NCBI GenBank assembly: GCA_037447655.1
Contig: JBBHKE010000083.1
Location: 269,961 to 323,877, forward strand
DNA: 53,917 nucleotides
Origin: Zygnema cylindricum
Lineage: Eukaryota; Streptophyta; Zygnematophyceae; Zygnematales; Zygnemataceae
Direction: 5' to 3'
The translations under genes and the position numbers were made by a program. Of the stretch, positions 1 through 12,211 are shown piece after piece. Each line of letters opens with the position of its first letter. Positions within the stretch are counted from its first letter, which is position 1. The notes beneath the pieces are model-generated. The model ran no database searches, was not told where the DNA came from, and worked only from the letters and a program-made list of their open reading frames with translations.

Positions 1-241
1 AACGGCTACCGGCTACTCTAACGGACAATAGGTACTAGGATCAAATCCTAGGTCCGTCCAGTCATTTTGGTAAGTCTATCCTGGACTGCTCCCTGTCTCC
101 TTGGACAGCCTGGGTAACCAAGGCTCTAACTCCCTCTCTAGTCCAACAAGTGTGGGGACTTAAGAATAAAGTAAGAGGCAGGTTGCCTTTGCTATTTTAC
201 TGTTTTATTTTACACTAATCAAACCTAAAAAATACCTAACA
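1..241 (+). repeat. 3' part of a copia-type LTR (left arm copy)
   Basis: This is the end of an LTR terminating in CCTAACA at 241. It matches the 3' ends of the LTRs at 35751-36854 and 48234-49283 (shared stretches include CTCTAACTCCCT and the GAGGCAG-CTGCCT block) and is the arm partner of 44953-45207. It was therefore present before the inverted duplication. The 5' part is outside the window. Confidence 0.75.
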
Positions 242-1278
242 GAAACCATTAATTTCTACAATGGCATCACGTTCCAGTGGGTTGAACAGAGGAAGACTTT
301 GAAATTGAAGTACATTCAAAGTTTTAAGATGACGTCAATTGTACTATGGTTTCTACAAATTGTACGTAAAGTGAAAGATTTTATAGTCTCACGTTCAATT
401 TTAAAGGAAAACGACAAAAAAAAAACCCTTACTTTAACATATGGGCACACCCCCTTAGACACAAAAACAATGTTTTTTTGCTTTGCTTGAAAAAAACTAG
501 TGTGATTCGTGTTCAATCTGTACCTTTGGGGCATAGTCTCCAAGACGTTTTTTAATCTTTTATTTGTGATCACCTGGTCCAATTGTAATGTCTACAAAAC
601 TATACTCACTCAAAGATCTGTGGGCATCACAGGCTGTACATTTATATTTATGCCCAAAGATAGTGCATATGAGATATGACAGTGGTAGATATGTCGATTC
701 CCCTAATGTCTCCCCATTGGTCGTGAATGTGTGTCAGTAAGCTGAACGACGGAAGAAAATGTTAACTCCATGGTACGGCCGCAACAAAAATGACCGAATC
801 TAGGGTGTATTCCCCGGCACTCCCTTACTTTTGGTAAGAAACGTTTGTCGTAGTCTGGCCCCTCGTTAGAACCATATTGAGAGCGACTTCCCGTTGCGAA
901 GAGATTGGATTTTTTCTTACTGTGGCATATATTACTTACATAGAAACGTCCTAGGAACTCCCTAAGTTATTTGACAAGCATTTAACTTACAACAAACCAG
1001 ATTCTGATCTGTTAGAAGTGGAATCCACAGTGAAGTGGAATCCACAGTGCTTTTAAGCTGGATTCAACCAACTTGCACCTTTCTTAGATTTCAAGGAATA
1101 TATACATGTGTGGAACACTTTTCCCTTTCCGCCTAGCTTTACACAAAGTTCAGTTTTCGCAGGTCTGCAAGCGAACCAATTTGTAAGGTTTTCAATAGAT
1201 GTGCGACAACCTCAAAGAGAAAGCTCAACTATCAACGTCGGTGACATCTTTGAAATTTGCGATAATGGCATGACCACT
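242..1278. other. Intergenic DNA, no gene seen
   Basis: This is non-coding arm sequence matching 43619-44952. It contains the empty site (about 592-599) of the hAT MITE present at 44290-44595 in the right arm. No conserved coding frame is shared with the partner arm. Confidence 0.6.
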
Positions 1279-1479
1279 AACATCGCTCATCGTTATTAGT
1301 GTGAATAACACTATTTCGGTCACGACTTTTTTGGCCAAAAATCACAAAATAGAGTTAAACAACATTATTTAAGGACGTGGATTACAATCTGCCACATCTC
1401 CTTGCACTTGATTAGAGTTGTTAATTATAATTTCGCATTAACATTAATAAATCTTTAACACTAATAATGATGAGCGATG
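1279..1479. mobile_element. TA-flanked MITE, left-arm copy
   Basis: This is a short element with terminal inverted repeats (ACATCGCTCATCG... at the left, ...TGATGAGCGATG at the right) flanked by TA. The orthologous copy in the other arm is 43431-43618, with a better kept CACCGCTCATCG end. It has no coding capacity. Presence in both arms dates it before the duplication. Confidence 0.65.
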
Positions 1480-1486
1480 TAGTATA

Positions 1487-1605
1487 TCGTGACATTGAGA
1501 TATTGAGATGAGATATTGAGATTATATATTGGTGCTGCGATATTGAGATGATACTGCCATATTGAGATATACTGCGATATTGAGATAATCTGTGATTTGA
1601 GATGC
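1487..1605. repeat. Tandem ATATTGAGAT-type repeat
   Basis: This is a degenerate short array built on ATATTGAGAT with about ten imperfect units, next to the MITE. The right-arm counterpart is about 43290-43425. Confidence 0.7.
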
Positions 1606-2493
1606 AGCCATATTCAACTGATTATTGTCAGAGCATGTTCGAATTTAACTTACAGGCTCATGCAAAATTTACATTTTTCCAAGTAATAGCTATTCCATTC
1701 CAATTTTCACTCCTTTCCCTCCACCAAGTGTATAAAGCTTTCCAACATACATGATATAGAACTGTGTAGGTCTTTAATGTACTTATATATTTCAAAGAAT
1801 AGGTAGCATTTTGATTGCCCCCCACGGAAGTGATATATACAGCCTGGTGGCAGAATGGTTCTCGAAATTGTTATGTGACGTGCAAGAACTACCACCGACC
1901 GCTGATCTCAAATTTTAAATGCCTTTCATTCTCTCTCTCAAAGGTGACGATTGTGTTTTCATCGACAGTAATACAAAATAAAGCCAGAAACAGTCATAAA
2001 AAACCATCCATCTCCATCACAGAGGTTAGTATGCGGAAAGAGCAAGCCATTCATTCTTGCAGCAAAATTGTGTTTTTACAGACTTCCTCAACTGGAGACC
2101 ATTCCCTATACAAACATTCTTTGATTGGCTCTAACATTGGAAAGAACGTGACAACCACATTCATGATACTCTACAATCTGGTCCCTGTATACCTACTACC
2201 CACATACGTCTTCCAAGCAACAAAATTCCACGTATTCCTACTTGGCAAGAAGAAAAGTGCAAAACCAAAAGAGCCCTCAGTCGTAAATGCTCTATTGAAA
2301 CCAACTAAACTCACTAAAAGACGAATTAACACTACAACACTAAAAAGACAGCATAACTCGCAAATAAGCCAAAGCAGCCCTCAGTCCTAAATGTTCTTGT
2401 AAAACCAACTAAACTCACTCAAACGACAAACTAAACACACTATTAACACCGAAAAAGTCATAACTCGCAAGTATACCCTCACCCTCATGACTC
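1606..2493. other. Region downstream of HMT (left copy)
   Basis: This is the 3' flank or UTR of the minus-strand HMT gene. About 2290-2480 holds two diverged copies of a roughly 110 bp unit, shared with the right arm. Open frames here (for example 1815-2390) are not conserved in the partner arm and look fortuitous. Confidence 0.55.
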
Positions 2494-5400
2494 TCACAGT
2501 CCATACAGAACAGTTCTAATGCCCTTAATGGTATTTGGAGTAGTTCGACAACACCCTCCCAGAATATTTGCACCAGCTTCATGCCAAAAAGGTGCATAAG
2601 ATACAAAATCCTCGTCCTTGACTCCAGTTGACTCCTGAGGAAAGGGCACCTACAAAAAACTGGAGTCAGTTTTCAAGGATCAACTGCAGTAAGGACAGAA
2701 CTAATTGCATGGTCTGAAAACCTTTACCAGAAAAGGACGACTAACGAAACAATCTAACGACAAAATTGTGATTCAACGTCCACTTAAATAATCCGGATGA
2801 ACAGAAAAAGTGTGGACGAGAAAGTTCCGACCCACACCTTCGTGCAAAGCAAGAATATGCTTTGCTACACCAAGAGGGTCTAAATTGTCAACAATTGTTG
2901 TCCATAAAACTCAACATGCTGGCCTCTTAGAAATGATGCTGACATCTCAAGAGAGAGACCAAAACACAATATTGTGTGTGGTATAAATACAATCGCCATG
3001 GTTGTCAGATTTTATCTATGATTATTATTTATGGATGTAACATCATTGACCTCGTTCTATTAGAATAGTCCTATAATATCACAATCAAATCAAACTATGA
3101 AAGCTCCAACCTCGGGTTAAAAAGCTGCAAACTATTCCACCACTTATTCTTCAATAAAGAGCAATGAATCAAAAACAAAAACACCCAAAGGGTAAGGAGA
3201 CAGAAACCTCACCACCCATTCCTTGCTGACAGGGTCATATTCTTCCCCAATATTCGGATAAACAATTATCGGCTTATCTGTCACCTGCATAGAACAAAAA
3301 TTGCGCAAAAAAGAGAGATGGTCAAAATCTTGAGATAAGCCATGTCAATGCAATGAACTTGAGAACAACCGCATACGTTAACTCAGAAATTTGAATCCCT
3401 CACATTCCAGTACATGGTAGTGTCCCATCCCGATTCAAAGATAATGTCAACCATTAACCCATACAGGGAGTCTAAAATTGAGTGCAAAATTGAAATGAAA
3501 CCCTGCAACTTTCTCACAGAAACCGCTCAATTAGTAACAAAAATATACTGTGGAGTACCAATGAACCATATTCTCACAGAACTTTTTAAGTTTGGGAGAT
3601 TCATTTTGCTTGTACAATTCTTCAGCAACTTTAGAGCTTATTAGACATTACATAATTTGATATAAGAACACCTCTCACCAATCCTTCCCCCCTTCAAACT
3701 TCAAAAGAAAACGTGATATGAATTGGCATTTAGTTGGTTGTAGTACCTTTCTCGTGATGGTCACCAGGCTGTGGATAAAGCGTGGTGAAGTGCAGTTGAT
3801 TCCAACAGCCACAACATGCTTGGAAGATGCCGCCAACTTGATGCAGTCTTCAAAAGGATCACCACGTACCCCATTGAGACCATCTTTGGAATTAAAAGAA
3901 ATCCAGGCCGGAATGGGGAGGTTTCCCTCATCAAGAAGCCGAACCAGAGCCTGGATTGATCGATTTTACAAAGTGAAAATTGCGATTTTCACATGTGAAA
4001 TCAACATTTTGAGAGGCATATGAAGGCTCGCTCCGATAATCACATCGGAAGTATAAAACAAGCGGAAAGAAGAAATTTAAAGAGATGGCTAGCTTTTGCC
4101 TCTTCCTGGCACAAACATATTACTTAATGGAAGAACCTCTTCCATTGTAATTGCTAAAATGACGTCTTACTCTTATTCCGTTAAGACAAAATTACGAAAA
4201 ACCTTATGCAATTTTTGTCAAGTTCATGTGGCCTTTGCCTGTTTTAAAAATGCCACATACGATAACATTGAAAGAAACGAATACATTGCTTGAAAAGAGA
4301 AATTATCATACCAAAAGATGGCAACAATAATACTGCGACTAAGTCTTACGCCGTCTTACCTTTGTCTCCTGCAAAGATGGGATTGTTTCAAAAGCAATTA
4401 TATCCGCCCCTGAATGTCCTAAAACTTGCAACCGTGGTCGATGGAACTCCATTAACTTCTCCACAGTCATTGTTGGGCCATAATCGCCACTGCATAATTC
4501 CACGAAGGCAACCCATAGGTAAGACAATTTCTACACAAGTGATAAAGGAATTCATAGTTCAATAAACAGTCAATTAGAGACCCACACTAATTTAGCAAGT
4601 CAGAATATTCTTGAAAATCAAATGACCATCCGACATCTAATGTTAAAAAAAAAGGGATCCAAGGGAAAAGACAAAACCTGAACATGATGCCAATTCAACA
4701 GAACTGACCGAAAGGTAGCAGGTGACCTTTTCAGATAACCTTTCTTTTTCACTGTGATTTCTTGAACTGATAACTGTGGACAAGTTGAAAGTCCAAGTAC
4801 TATGTGTGAATAATAAGAATCAACTCTCAGTTTGTTGAACTAAGAACTTTTCAAAATTTAATCCTATGATAAAAAATTGTTCAAGCGCTTGATAACTCCA
4901 GCCGAAGCTTGCACAAGAGCATGCCTAAAATACCATAAACTCTTAATCACCTAAGCAACGCTGAAAACAGTTCCAGTGAAAAAGAGACACCCCTAGAACA
5001 CTACTTTAAGTTTTCCCCTATATGCTCAATTATACTCGACGAGAAGTAAGAATTGAAGAAAAAGCACAGAGTTCAACAGTACCTAACTGATAATAACTTA
5101 CCTATACTCAGACCCATCCGCCAAATATGCGCCATAAGGGCCAATCGACGCAGCTACTAATCCCCTCTGACGTGGCACTTTCTTATTGCTTCCATTTGCT
5201 TCACTGGTATATTCCTGCCAGAATGCATCTCGAGCCTCACAAACCAGCTCGACGCTGCGGAGAAGAAGGCCTTCTGCCTGCTGATTGTCAAATCCTCGAG
5301 CAGCAAAACCTTCTATTGTAGCCTGAGAGCAGAAAGCAGACGGCATTTCAGTCAGAAAAGCAAACAAATACTGCCTCTTTTTGGCATATCAATTTCCGAC

Positions 5401-6410
5401 AAGGGAAGCCACATGAGAAGATGCTGAGCAAAAAAAGCACAAAGAACTTGACAGAGTTGCTGACATTTAATGTTTTTGTTTAGAACAGAGCAATTCTCTT
5501 GCAGAGCTAACCAGAAACACACTAGCATAGAATTTGACATTCCAGTGGCCAAAATCATATCAATTGCAAACACCCTGCATTGTCTTCCAATATCTAAGAT
5601 CAAACCTTCATAGAAAGATGGGGTTTTTCCCTGCACCCATTGCATGACTTTTAATGTTTCGATTAGGCAATGACATGTACTACGAAAACTGCAAATAATT
5701 GGCAACTAACAATTCATGACAGATAAAATTCACCTGATATGATGCTGAACTTCCTATGTCCGCACCCGCTCGGAAGTAATCCAAGTGCACCTGCAGGATT
5801 CATAGTAAAAACTTTCCCCAGCTTAATTCGAAGTTCAAATATAATAATTAGACTCTATTTAATATGCATGATTCAACCACAGAAGACAAACGTCAGAAAA
5901 TTTCAATAACAGCAAAACACAAGAGAAATTACATAAGCATGAATGGGAGGGTCTAAAACAAATCTCCATAAAAAAGATGAGAAAGCGCGAAACTCTTAAT
6001 TTCTAACAGTTTTTTTATGAAATTGCCAATTATATGAATGTATCCTTCATTGTAGAGTGGTGAAATGATGATTAAACACTTGCCTCCCGAATAAGTGCAG
6101 AAGATTCTTCATCTAGCAAACATTTTGAGCTGTACAAAGGATCGTGAACATTAGCCCCTCTTCTTTCCAATTCAGTCGCCAAACCTCCATCAACTACAGC
6201 AATGCCACCTGTCTTTTCGAGAAGAAAACTCAGGGCGTCACGACGAGTTTTAGAAAGAGATTCCTTTGATTCTTCTGGCAACAACGGATTTTTATTTGGA
6301 GTTGCGAAATGAAATTTGACAGAATTCAGAGAATCAGAAAAGGAGGAGCTTTGTTTCCCTAAGAAAGCTTCGCTGCCAAGCGATTGAGAATCTAGAGCAG
6401 GAGAAGCCAT
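2494..6410 (-). CDS. HMT: Homocysteine S-methyltransferase, left-arm copy (7 exons)
   Basis: It transfers a methyl group from S-methylmethionine (or S-adenosylmethionine) to homocysteine to make methionine. Exons on the minus strand: 6084-6410, 5734-5790, 5102-5322, 4360-4489, 3747-3950, 3213-3284, 2494-2649 (1167 nt, 388 aa). Visible family motifs are VVDGGLATELERRG near the N-terminus, VAASIGPYGAYLADGSEY, AFETIPS, and the zinc ligands: Cys in VGINC plus the CC of GGCCRTTP. The upstream in-frame ATG used by the right copy is ACG here, so translation should start at 6410. Intron 1 has a GC donor (GAG|GCAAGT), required to keep frame (LIRE|VHLDYF). The Ser-rich N-terminus is about 50 residues longer than known Arabidopsis HMTs, and its targeting role is unclear. 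Substitutions from the right copy include HRPRL for HRRRL and a final Leu for Met. No stops or frameshifts were seen. Confidence 0.93.
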
Positions 6411-9080
6411 GGCCGTTGCTTTACTCCAAGAGAAAAGGTTGTTGTAAAAATTGTGAAGACTGTCACGTTAGAAAGAAGAATGGAGGACCAAAACCTTGAA
6501 AACAGAATTTCAAACACAATAAAAAGCAAATAGGCTTCAAATTTCTCTAGAGTGAAAGAAAATTGAAAAAGATGAGAGGAAGGGATAGATTATTGGAAAT
6601 AGCAAGAGAAAAAGTACAACAATCAGAATTTTGCTGCAAATATCTGACGGCAGATCTGTTCAGAGTTAATACTTGATACTGCTGTCAAATGCAAAGGTTA
6701 CACGAAACTTTTCACTCGAGGAATGGCAGCCCTGCAGGTCACTGCGAACTTTCATTTGTATTAATGGTACTGAAGTGTACTACATAAAACAGTCACAGTT
6801 GAACCGTAGCCCATTACAGTCGAATCTTGTTGAATTGGTACAGGAATGTGGAAGGATGTCATCGAACGGTCTGGAATACTTCACATGTCCATTGGACGGC
6901 GGCCATTAACTTTTACTGGGTGATTGATGGACAGCTATTTCCATGATTGTGTAGGTAATCCCAACGGCTTAACTCAACTAGTCTTCAAATCGAATCCTCA
7001 GATACGAGTTTAAGCTTCGTGCTCTGCAGTGCGGTACTGTACAGGACAGATAATATCCTAAAAGCAATGCGAACAAGATCAATTCGTGCTCTACAGTACT
7101 TGTCACAAGGCCGTACAAAACGCAAAGGTCAAACGCTTTAGGGTCCTGTAACGCCAAAAGCTTTCAGCAAATGCCAAAAATCTGACCTTTTAGGTTGACA
7201 CGTATCTCCTACGTGGTCATACAATGCATTTAGACACAGCTATCAGGCGCCGCATTCAGTACTTTTTCTGCATTTATGAGGGCCTGACACGTTGCAAGGA
7301 CATTGGATCGCATGCAAAGGACGTTACATGAAAGTACAAAAAAAGAAGGTAACACGTCAATAACTGGCTGAAAACATTTTCTGTAAAGCTCTCCAGTTGT
7401 GCTTTTTCGCCATGTCAGCGCTCTTATAGATTGTGAATGGTTGCATACTTTTTTCCCTTCTCGGCTAGAAACGACAAAAGGTGCTCTGTGTACGACTACA
7501 TGCGAGAATTCCAAGAATGTTGGCATTGGGGGCCTTTGTTGCGTGGTACTGAAAGGGAAAGAAAAACGACAAAAGGTACGCCAATTAATGGTTGTTCAAT
7601 GAATCGAGTCAGTGGTTATTCGATGAATCGAGTCAGAATTTGGTTTCACGACAAATCCAGTCCAAACTCCAAAAGGAATAATTAGCCCCCTTCTCTAACC
7701 GAGATACCTACGACTAAAAGAGGGCTGTTATGCAACCATGTCCGAATTAGTTTAGCATACCAAAAAGGTAAAGCCATGTGGACGCCAGTTCGACTCTCTC
7801 TGTAAAAATTCACATGTACATGCAGTTTATGTTTCCCGTTTTTAAAGATGCAAGCTTATTGGTCAAACTACATAAACTTAAAAGGTCGTCTACTAATAAC
7901 AACATAACAATACTACTAAACAATGCTGTTCTGCGGTGTAAACGAACAGATTCCATTGGTTTTGTCGGTAGCAAGTTATGCTCAGTTCGGCTAGATGTCA
8001 ATTATGATTCATGAGCTTTCATAAAAACTAATATGCAAATTTTTGCAGGTATTCGGCAGATAAGCAGTATGGAACACGGCCAAGCATATATTCACAAGCT
8101 TTTAGTTATTTTCTTTTCTAAGAGAGGAAGCTTGTAATTGTTTCCTAACAGACAGGAATAAACGTCAGTGTGTCATTTCATGTCTTAAAGTTAGAGGCAG
8201 CGATTTTCTTCTAACAAAAAAGCCGCAGTAAAACTGCGCTGTAAAGACACAAGCATTTCATTTAAATTATTAAGCTCAAACGAGTGCACAGATTATTGAG
8301 AAACGACAGCATCTATTTGTACTTGTCCGCTTCAATGTATTTTGTTGCCTCACTCTTGTTTGTGTGCTACTTTACTTCGCAAAGTTTTTCCTTTCAGTTT
8401 TCTTCCACCCGCGTTCGGTTTTTCAATTGCGTTTTCGCTTTTCGTTTATTGTTCCCATGTACGCAGACAGTTTACCATCTTGCTTTCTTAGTGAAGTAGT
8501 ACATTTCTTTATGAAGCTTACAAGTTCACATGGTTTGGAACGACATCGGTCGCAATGCCAAGTTTCGAAACCCTAAGGTCAAAATTGCCACGAGCTGATT
8601 AGAACTTCGTATTGTCAAGCTTGAATCATTATTTTTCAGACTGAGAAATTGAAATGTCGATATTTCCCTCCATTGACAAAGAACAGTTGCATGTATACCT
8701 GAGGTAAAACCGACAACCTCGGATTTTAGCTCTCGGCAACGGCCAACCACAATATTTTGGTAAAGTTGATAATGCTTGTCAATCTCCTATCATTTGTAAT
8801 GAGAATGCTGGAACGCTGCTAGTGAATATTTAAATTTTGGAATAAGTAAATTTCCGTAAACAAAATGTATCCCTACTCAAACCTTGCAATTGCGTTGCTT
8901 GAATTTCGTTAAAATCAACGAATTTCTCAACCTTCAATGCCAATTCTACAATGTCAAGGCAAAAACTAAGGGTTAAAACTCAATGCTCTGCCTTGTTAGG
9001 ACGATAAACCACATATTCCAAGCCTTAATCTAAATTTTTGACAATCAAAAGCTTCTATAAGTCTTATTTATTTATTTATT
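6411..9080. other. Upstream flank of HMT and intergenic DNA (left arm)
   Basis: This is non-coding arm sequence matching about 34690-38500 minus the solo LTR. It includes the HMT 5' region. The empty site of that LTR is about 8058-8062. Short open frames are not conserved between arms. A stretch near 8380-8480 resembles 21225-21345 (a dispersed repeat). No gene is recognised. Confidence 0.55.
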
Positions 9081-9225
9081 CAAAATGCTAGTGTTGTGTA
9101 TCGGTAAAAAAGTTATCGCGATAACACCGATAGCGATAGTTATCGGTTACGGTCAGAGGTCCCGATATATCCGTCCGAGACATAGTTCAAAAGTAGGTGA
9201 AAGTAAGCCTATATAATATGCCTAT

Positions 9226-10186
9226 TGAAACAGCAATAGCGGATCGAACTTGTTTATAAAGGGGTGTTTAGGTATTATGATTAGAGTACTAAATTTGGTA
9301 GACGTCCGCGAAAGAATCACGCTATTTGGAGTTATATTTTAAAAGTTATAGCGATGGGTGTATTTAGGTGACAGCGTGGGGTCTAAATAACAAGTGGGTA
9401 TCATTGAAACGGGTTAAGGGTCAAATTAGTACCGAAATTACGCGTGTACGTTTCATAAAGTTCTAACGAAACGTTTAGTATGCACGGTGGTTCGTTTCAT
9501 ACAAATTTTAGTACGAAACGTCACTTTTACTTAAGGGAATTTCGTGGGAAGTTTCGCGTGCGAAATTTGTTACGCACGATCGTGCGAAGTCGCGTTTCCT
9601 TTGGCTCGCACTTTTGCACGTAAATGTTACGTAGTGAAACGTAACGTTTGATTGGTTAGTAAAGTGCTAAGTAGTTAGTAAGAGATTTCGCACGTTTTTG
9701 CATTGGTCAGTCTGAGTCTTTGCTGATCAATGATTGGCCCAGGTAAAAGCCTGTTAAAACGGAGCGTTGACTCTGGCCTGGCGAGTCCAGGGCGATGATG
9801 GATAAATAGTGAAGTGTAAGAGGAGAGTAGACATCTTTTCCTTTGGAAAAGTTTGTGGAAATTCCGGCTGATCTTGGTCCTGAACGATTAATACCAAATT
9901 GGAGAAAAGGCATTTTTGCATTGAAATCTCTTACTAACTAAATAGTGTTTTAGTAGTTAAGAGATAGAATTATTAAGAGTGGAGAGTAGAGAAAACACTT
10001 TAATTTGAAGGGTTGAGCCGCGAGGGCAAGAGACCAAGCTAATGTGGACAGAAGCTTCTTCTAATTTAAAGTTTATCCTTATGTGAGTGTTTTCCAATGT
10101 GGATGTGTATTTTACAATGTGTGGAATGTGTGGTTGAAATTGTTTGTAGTAATGGGATTTTCAGAGAGGTAGGAAATCCTGTTACA
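9226..10186 (+). repeat. 5' LTR of the gypsy element
   Basis: It starts TGAAACA (the 3' LTR has TGTAACA) and ends TGTTACA. It contains the palindrome GCACGATCGTGC at 9574-9585 and facing GAAACG/CGTTTC motifs, possibly promoter or factor sites. Confidence 0.93.
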
Positions 10187-11040
10187 TATGGTATTGGAGC
10201 TTGGTTAAAAGCCAAAGAGAAGCTGCTCACCCGAAAATCGAATGCCGTGACCGGTGAGGGTGCTCTGACCCGGGTTGTTGGAACCACAATATGAGTGGTG
10301 GGGGATTGGAGGGAAACTAAGTGACCACACTGCCAGCGGCCGCTGGTTAGATGTGGGGCGTGCTTAGGTCCTCAAGACTAAGGCGGGGTGGGCAGTGTAG
10401 CCACCGCTGAAGCTCACTCCAATTACCTAGAGGCCAAACAAACTTGCCTTCTCTTAGCAATGATTCATGTGTAGAGGGAGGGCTTGAAGCCATGAAGGTT
10501 GAGGATGTGAGGATTAGAGAGTAAAAGATCCTAATGTAGTGGGAAGTGCGAAATTCGCTAATGGAGGAGAAGGAAAGTGGAGTACTTTACTTCTTCAAGA
10601 GCAAAGGAGTCTAGAAATGACTCAAAACTTTTCAAACCCTAAATTGTTACCTTTGATTGATTTCAATTTTGTTGTTGCAAAATTTATGGTTAAAACTTAC
10701 CTTTGAGAGCTTTCAATTTTGCTATTGCAAAATTTGTGGGGAAATTCTTACCTTATGTTTCAATGTTGGGAATTGAAAATTCGAATTTGTACTAACTTAT
10801 TGTCAATGTCTTTTTAATTTCCCAGATCTTGATCTTTTCAAAGGATTTGTTAAGGAGAAGAAGTCTTGGATTGGAGCAATCTGAAGACTTCAAATCTGCA
10901 TCGAATTTCATTGGGAAATTATACTCTATCTTTTTTTTGCTTGATTTCATTGTGTGATAATGGCAAATTCTGCATGGAAACGTGAAATGGAGAATGCGTT
11001 GAATGTGTTGAATAAGAGGATCGATGAGTTGGATGCTTAG
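10187..11040 (+). other. Gypsy untranslated leader
   Basis: This stretch lies between the primer-binding site and gag. It includes an ATG at 10960 that opens a short in-frame start (MANSAWKREME...) closed by TAG at 11038-11040, probably the original gag N-terminus with a nonsense mutation. Confidence 0.55.
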
Positions 11041-11049
11041 ATTTTTCAT

Positions 11050-11991
11050 ATGGAATATTATTTTGAGTCTAGAAATTGCGATCGTGATGATTACACTTCT
11101 TTTGTTGTTAACTGTGTGAAAGGCGATGCTCAGATTTGGTATTATACTCAGAGAAGGTCTAAATTGATTCCTAATAATGCTGATTGGGAAACTTTTAAAA
11201 CCGCGATCAAATCGCGTTTCTTGTCTGTCACTTTTAAATCCAAAATGGAAGAAAAGTGGTTGAATTGTAAACAGACTGGATCTGTGAATGATTATATTGT
11301 GGAATTTGACTCATCTAGCATTCATGTCATAGGTTTGACTAATGAAATGGCTAAATTGCATTTCTTGAACTATTTGAATCCTATATTGAAATCAGAACTA
11401 AAACATCAAAAAAATAATAATTTGAAGGAATTACAAGATAAGTCATTGGAATTAGAGGATCAGTTGGGGTATAATCGGGAAACTTGATCACTCACGGGTA
11501 ATTTGAATGAAGTATTAGAGTAGGATGAGGAGGAATTTGTTGAACAGGGTCTGAATGCTGGTCTGGTGAATAGGCAAAATATCTCTAGGGGAAATCAAAG
11601 GGGTGGACATAGTGTTAATGCAGGAAATAAATTTAACAATAGAGGGGGGTACATTAAAAGTCCTAAACCAAACATTAATGCCCAGAAGCCTAACCTTACC
11701 ATCCCTACATGCACTATTTGTCAGAAAAAGGGTCATAGAGCATTTGAGTGTGCAGAACTGAAAAAGATTAACTGTTATAACTGTGGAGAGGAGGGACATT
11801 TTAGTAGAGAGTGCATAAAACCCAAAAATAAAGTCACTTGTTTCAAATGCGGAGGTCCAGATCATTACGCTAAAGACTATACAGATAAAGGTTCTCTCAA
11901 AACAGCCGAAGTAAATGAAGGTCTTCAAGAGGATATTGCATTATACCTAGTTGAGCAGGAAGCCCAGGAGGTGGGAAACGGAAATGACTAA
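11050..11991 (+). pseudogene. Gypsy gag remnant with CCHC zinc knuckles
   Basis: This is the capsid-like retrotransposon gag segment (11050-11487, containing DAQIWYYTQRR and AIKSRFL motifs). It is separated by stops from a nucleocapsid segment (11566-11991) with three CCHC-like knuckles: CTICQKKGHRAFEC, CYNCGEEGHFSREC, and a third (CFKCGGPDHYAKDY) whose last Cys is Tyr. The stop near 11485 and another near 11521 interrupt the frame. Confidence 0.85.
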
Positions 11992-12211
11992 CTGAAAGTC
12001 CTCAGTTGAGTCAACCGGATCCAGAAGTTAAAGAGTTAACTTTGGAGGGCAAATTAATGAATGGAAAAGTTAGGATAGCTGAATTTATTATGATTCTCAC
12101 TACATTGCATAGTTTAAAGAATCCTTCTGATAAAATTCTCAACAACAGACCTATGTTAAGACAGTTAAGTAATGATGACACCAGACACAGTTTGATTAGA
12201 TCGAGTCACTA

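Noticed and set aside
1815-2390. 191-residue plus-strand open frame
   Set aside because: The partner arm breaks the frame into a shorter piece with a different start. There is no family similarity, and it lies in the HMT 3' flank on the opposite strand.
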